From G963422565 sp963422565 (GTDB lineage Bacteria > Pseudomonadota > Alphaproteobacteria > MPNO01): a stretch of 64,000 bases of DNA. The notes beneath the pieces are model-generated. The model ran no database searches, had not been told where the DNA came from, and worked only from the letters and a program-made list of their open reading frames with translations. The translations under genes were made by a program, and so were the position numbers. Below, piece by piece: positions 61,605-64,000 of this stretch (position 1 is its first letter; each line of letters opens with the position of its first letter). The DNA lies in assembly GCA_963422565.1 (NCBI GenBank), contig OY730228.1, positions 496,001 through 560,000 on the forward strand, given 5' to 3'.

Positions 61605-62351
61605 ATGACGTCGGATCCGTTCCCGATCGTCATCGCGGCCGCGGCCTTCCTGGTCGCAGGCTGCGTCAAGGGCGTCGTCGGGCTCGGCCTGCCTCTGACC
61701 GCGCTGGCGATCCTCACCAACGTCGTCGGCATCCGGGAGGCGATCCCGCTGATCGTCGTCCCGGTCATGGTCACCAATCTGTGGCAGGTGCTGCAGGGAA
61801 GCGCGCTCCGGGCGCTGCTCGGGAGATTCCGGACGCTGAATCTGGCGCTCGCGGTCGGGGTGTGGGCGGGCACGGTCCTGCTGTTCGAGATCGACCAGCG
61901 CCTCGTCGGCGCCGCGCTCGGCGCGCTGGTGATCGCCTACTCGCTGTTCAACCTGTTCGCGATCCGCATCCGCGTCCCTGCGCGGCACGAACCCGTCCTG
62001 TCGCCGGGCGTCGGGCTCTGCGCGGGATTGCTCACCGGGCTCACCGGATCGGTCGGCATGCCGATCGCCATCTATTTCCAGGCGATCGGCCTCGACCGCG
62101 AGACGTTCGTCCAGGCGGTGAGCGCGTCGTTCCTGCTCACGTCCTTCTTCTGGGCGGCGGCGCTGATCGACCAGGGCGCCCTCGACCGCGATGCGGCGCT
62201 GGTCGGCGCCGCCGCGCTGGCGCCGTCACTGGCCGGAATGTGGGCGGGCCAGCGCATCCGCCATCTGCTTTCGCCGACGCTCTTCTCCCGGGGCGTGTTC
62301 CTGTTCCTGATCGTCGTCGGCGCGAATCTGGTCCGCAAGGCCGTCATTTGA
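61605..62351 (+). CDS. TauE/SafE-family membrane transporter
   Basis: A 248-residue inner-membrane protein with seven or eight hydrophobic segments in two similar halves. VAGCVKGVVGLGLPLTALAI and GLCAGLLTGLTGSVGMPIAI are the paired glycine-rich motifs of the TauE/SafE (sulfite or sulfonate exporter) family. The length is normal. GGGGCG precedes ATG 61605. It is transcribed with the Fe-S protein at 62386, 34 bp later. It diverges from the gene at 60751. An anion such as sulfite or a sulfonate would fit the family; nothing more specific can be said. Confidence 0.88.
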   Translation: MTSDPFPIVIAAAAFLVAGCVKGVVGLGLPLTALAILTNVVGIREAIPLIVVPVMVTNLWQVLQGSALRALLGRFRTLNLALAVGVWAGTVLLFEIDQRLVGAALGALVIAYSLFNLFAIRIRVPARHEPVLSPGVGLCAGLLTGLTGSVGMPIAIYFQAIGLDRETFVQAVSASFLLTSFFWAAALIDQGALDRDAALVGAAALAPSLAGMWAGQRIRHLLSPTLFSRGVFLFLIVVGANLVRKAVI

Positions 62352-62385
62352 AGGGCGCGGCGGCCGTCAGGGGAAAGGACGGGGA

Positions 62386-63381
62386 ATGAAGCATCCCAAA
62401 CCCGAATACGAACCGCCGGAGGCCCAGCGAAAGCTGTTCCCGGACGTCTCGGGCAACGCCGTGAACGGCCTCGGCGAGCGGGCGAAGCGGCGGCCGAGCC
62501 CCGTCTTCTGGCATTTCGGCAAGATGCTGGAGAAGCTGCCGCACAAGGCGTTGCAGAACTATTATCTCGAGCGCTTCGAAGCCTTCCCCGCGCTGCGCGA
62601 CTTCCATCTCAAATATGGCGGGCGCGGCACGAAATCGCCCACGGCCCGACCCGAGACCCCGGCCGCCGGCACGCCGGAGGACTGGTCCGAGCGCGTCAAG
62701 GCCCATGCGCGCGCCCATGAAGGGGACCTCGTCGGCATCGCCGCGCTGGATCCGCTCTGGGTGTTCGAGGGCTACGAAGCGCCCGAGCCCTGGATCGTCG
62801 TCATCGGCGTCGCCATGGATCACGACGCGCTCGCCAAGGCGCCCGAGATCGATGCGGCGGTCGAGACGATGGCGCAATACAACCGGGGCACCCGCGCCGC
62901 CCGCGCGGTCGCCGCCTTCATCCAGGAGCAGGGTTATCAGGCGCGCCCGCATGGCGGTCCGACGGCGGGTCCGGTGACGCTGATCCCGGCCGCCGTCGAG
63001 GCCGGGCTGGGCGAACTCGGCAAGCATGGATCGATGATCAACCGGACCTACGGCTCCGCCTTCCGCCTGGCCGGGGTGCTGACCGACATGCCGCTTCGCG
63101 CGGACGGGCCGGACGTCTTCGGCGCCGACGATTTCTGCGTGAGCTGCCGGGTCTGCACCGCCGCCTGCCCGCCCGACGCTATCCATCGCGAGCGCCAATG
63201 GGTGCGCGGGGTCGAGCGCTGGTATGTCGACTTCGACAAATGCATCCCCTATTTCAACGACACCCAGGGCTGCGGCATCTGCATCGCGGTCTGCCCGTGG
63301 AGCCGACCCGGCGCGGCCGCCAGCCTCGCCCGACGCATGACCCGGCGCCGCGCGAGGCGCGCCGGGAGCGGCGAAGACTGA
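62386..63381 (+). CDS. Reductive-dehalogenase-like 4Fe-4S protein
   Basis: A 331-residue cytoplasmic protein with the C-terminal Fe-S part of the RdhA/QueG superfamily. DDFCVSCRVCTAACPPDAIH gives one 4Fe-4S cluster (CxxCxxCxxxCP), and QGCGICIAVCPWSRPGAAAS completes the second. Upstream is AGLGELGKHGSMINRTYGSA, then FRLAGVLTDMPL, the conserved stretch near the cobalamin site of both QueG and dehalogenases. There is no Tat signal, and the protein is shorter than respiratory RdhA (around 450-500 residues) and much shorter than the self-sufficient aerobic type. GGACGGGG precedes the start. Cobalamin dependence and dehalogenation are possible, but unproven. Confidence 0.8.
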   Translation: MKHPKPEYEPPEAQRKLFPDVSGNAVNGLGERAKRRPSPVFWHFGKMLEKLPHKALQNYYLERFEAFPALRDFHLKYGGRGTKSPTARPETPAAGTPEDWSERVKAHARAHEGDLVGIAALDPLWVFEGYEAPEPWIVVIGVAMDHDALAKAPEIDAAVETMAQYNRGTRAARAVAAFIQEQGYQARPHGGPTAGPVTLIPAAVEAGLGELGKHGSMINRTYGSAFRLAGVLTDMPLRADGPDVFGADDFCVSCRVCTAACPPDAIHRERQWVRGVERWYVDFDKCIPYFNDTQGCGICIAVCPWSRPGAAASLARRMTRRRARRAGSGED

Positions 63382-63464
63382 GAGCCCGGCCGGAGACTCG
63401 CGAGAACGATCCGTCGGCGCCGGCAGCGGCACGCGGCTTCGCCCCGAACGCTTCCGGGCGGGCC

Positions 63465-63510
63465 GGAAGCCCCCTCCCCTCCCTTGCCCCTCCCTCGAGG
63501 GAAGGGGTAC
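63465..63510. repeat. Intergenic repeat, partial copy E
   Basis: CCCTCCCTCGAGGGAAGGGG and neighbouring pyrimidine-rich bases repeat the central palindrome of copies B and C, between the Fe-S protein gene and the aldolase-like gene. The outer ends are not clearly present. Confidence 0.5.
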
Positions 63511-63521
63511 GCCGCTTCGGC

Positions 63522-64000
63522 TCAGGGCCGGGCGGCGGCCAGCAAGGCGTCGATATCGGCCTCGCTGGTCGCGTAGCTCGGCACCAGCCGGACGGTGTCC
63601 TCGGCGCCGCGCGGCGCGACGGCGTAGCCGCGGGAGCGCAGCCGGGAGATCAGGGCCGCCGGCATCGAGACGAAGACGAGATTCGCATCGACCGGGGCGA
63701 GGAGCGCGACGCCGGGCAAGGCGGCGAGCCGGTCGGCCAGGCGCCGCGCCATCGCGTTGGCGTGGCGCGCCAGGCGCAGCCACAGACCGCCCGCGAACCA
63801 GGCTTCGAGCTGGGCGCTCAGATAGCGCATCTTGGAATAGAGATGACCCGAGCGCTTGCGCAGCGGGGCCAGCGCCTCGGCCGCCTCGGGATCGAAGAAG
63901 ATCACCGCCTCGGCGTTGAGCGTTCCGTCCTTCGAGGCGCCGAGGGACAGCACGTCGATCCCGGCCGCGACGGAGATTTCTGCCGGACGGCAATCCAGGG
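63522..64000 (-). CDS. Threonine-aldolase-like PLP enzyme, C-terminal part (runs off the window)
   Basis: The 3' part (about 159 codons) of a beta-eliminating-lyase-family PLP enzyme of the low-specificity L-threonine aldolase type. The PLP lysine lies in SLGASKDGTLNAEAVIFFD. LRKRSGHLYSKMRYLSAQLE is the usual following helix. The C-terminal domain ends AAPRGAEDTVRLVPSYATS-like (here VAPRGAEDTVRLVPSYATSE). It would cleave threonine-type hydroxyamino acids to glycine and an aldehyde. The 5' end and start codon lie beyond base 64000. It is read away from the following chromosome segment, so its neighbours on that side are unknown. Confidence 0.85.
   Translation of the reverse strand, partial: LDCRPAEISVAAGIDVLSLGASKDGTLNAEAVIFFDPEAAEALAPLRKRSGHLYSKMRYLSAQLEAWFAGGLWLRLARHANAMARRLADRLAALPGVALLAPVDANLVFVSMPAALISRLRSRGYAVAPRGAEDTVRLVPSYATSEADIDALLAAARP

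Overview
This 64 kb window is uniformly GC-rich over most of its length and carries mostly catabolic and transport genes. The mix fits a heterotrophic alphaproteobacterium, perhaps of the Rhodospirillales or Hyphomicrobiales type. It includes TRAP and tripartite tricarboxylate (TTT) transporters, a NAD-dependent molybdenum formate dehydrogenase, class III CoA transferases, several luciferase-like monooxygenases, UbiD decarboxylases and orphan CoxL-type hydroxylases. This placement is an inference from gene content. No rRNA, tRNA or CRISPR array was seen.

Layout. 0-4.5 kb: a D-2-hydroxyacid dehydrogenase diverges from an amidohydrolase and a feruloyl-CoA-synthase-like ligase. 4.5-7.1 kb is a decayed, transferred-looking patch: a TbpB-like lipoprotein, a toxin-antitoxin relic and a broken GST gene, bounded by a perfect 78-bp direct repeat. 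7.1-15.3 kb: CoA transferase, two VOC-fold proteins, an SDR, two flavin monooxygenases and a copper-type P-ATPase. 15.3-20.0 kb: formate dehydrogenase (fused G+B subunit, then the A subunit) with a DUF3553 protein. 20.0-23.0 kb: a broken SF1 helicase, an unrecognised 539-aa protein and a NERD-like head, resembling a decayed defence module. 23.1-28.8 kb: three tandem UbiD paralogues with an SDR, overlapping one another.

29.1-33.2 kb is a lower-GC surface-polysaccharide island. It has a GT2 gene carrying a 26-base poly-G tract, a GT4 gene, a TupA-like ATP-grasp gene and a dead IS3 transposase. 33.4-34.7 kb: NfeD and SPFH. 35-42.6 kb: a TTT transporter and a complete TRAP transporter around an amidohydrolase. 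42.7-48.3 kb: a tightly overlapping five-gene operon (two carboxymuconolactone-decarboxylase-like proteins, a CoxL-type hydroxylase, an XRE regulator and an MFS transporter). 48.6-57.1 kb: stress protein, monooxygenase, transporters, quinone oxidoreductase, a second CoxL-type hydroxylase and a cysteine hydrolase. 57.5-64 kb: TRAP permeases without a binding protein, a hydroxyisobutyrate-dehydrogenase-like enzyme, a possible di-iron protein, a TauE-type exporter, a short reductive-dehalogenase-like Fe-S protein and the end of a threonine-aldolase-like gene.

The most interesting object is the first gene of the 42.7-48.3 kb operon. It is interrupted in frame by TGA at the second position of a CxxC motif, giving C-T-Y-TGA. 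A hairpin with a G-initial apical loop lies 20 nt downstream. Together these suggest a CxxU selenoprotein of the AhpD/CMD superfamily. A family of short intergenic repeats with inverted ends also recurs across the window.
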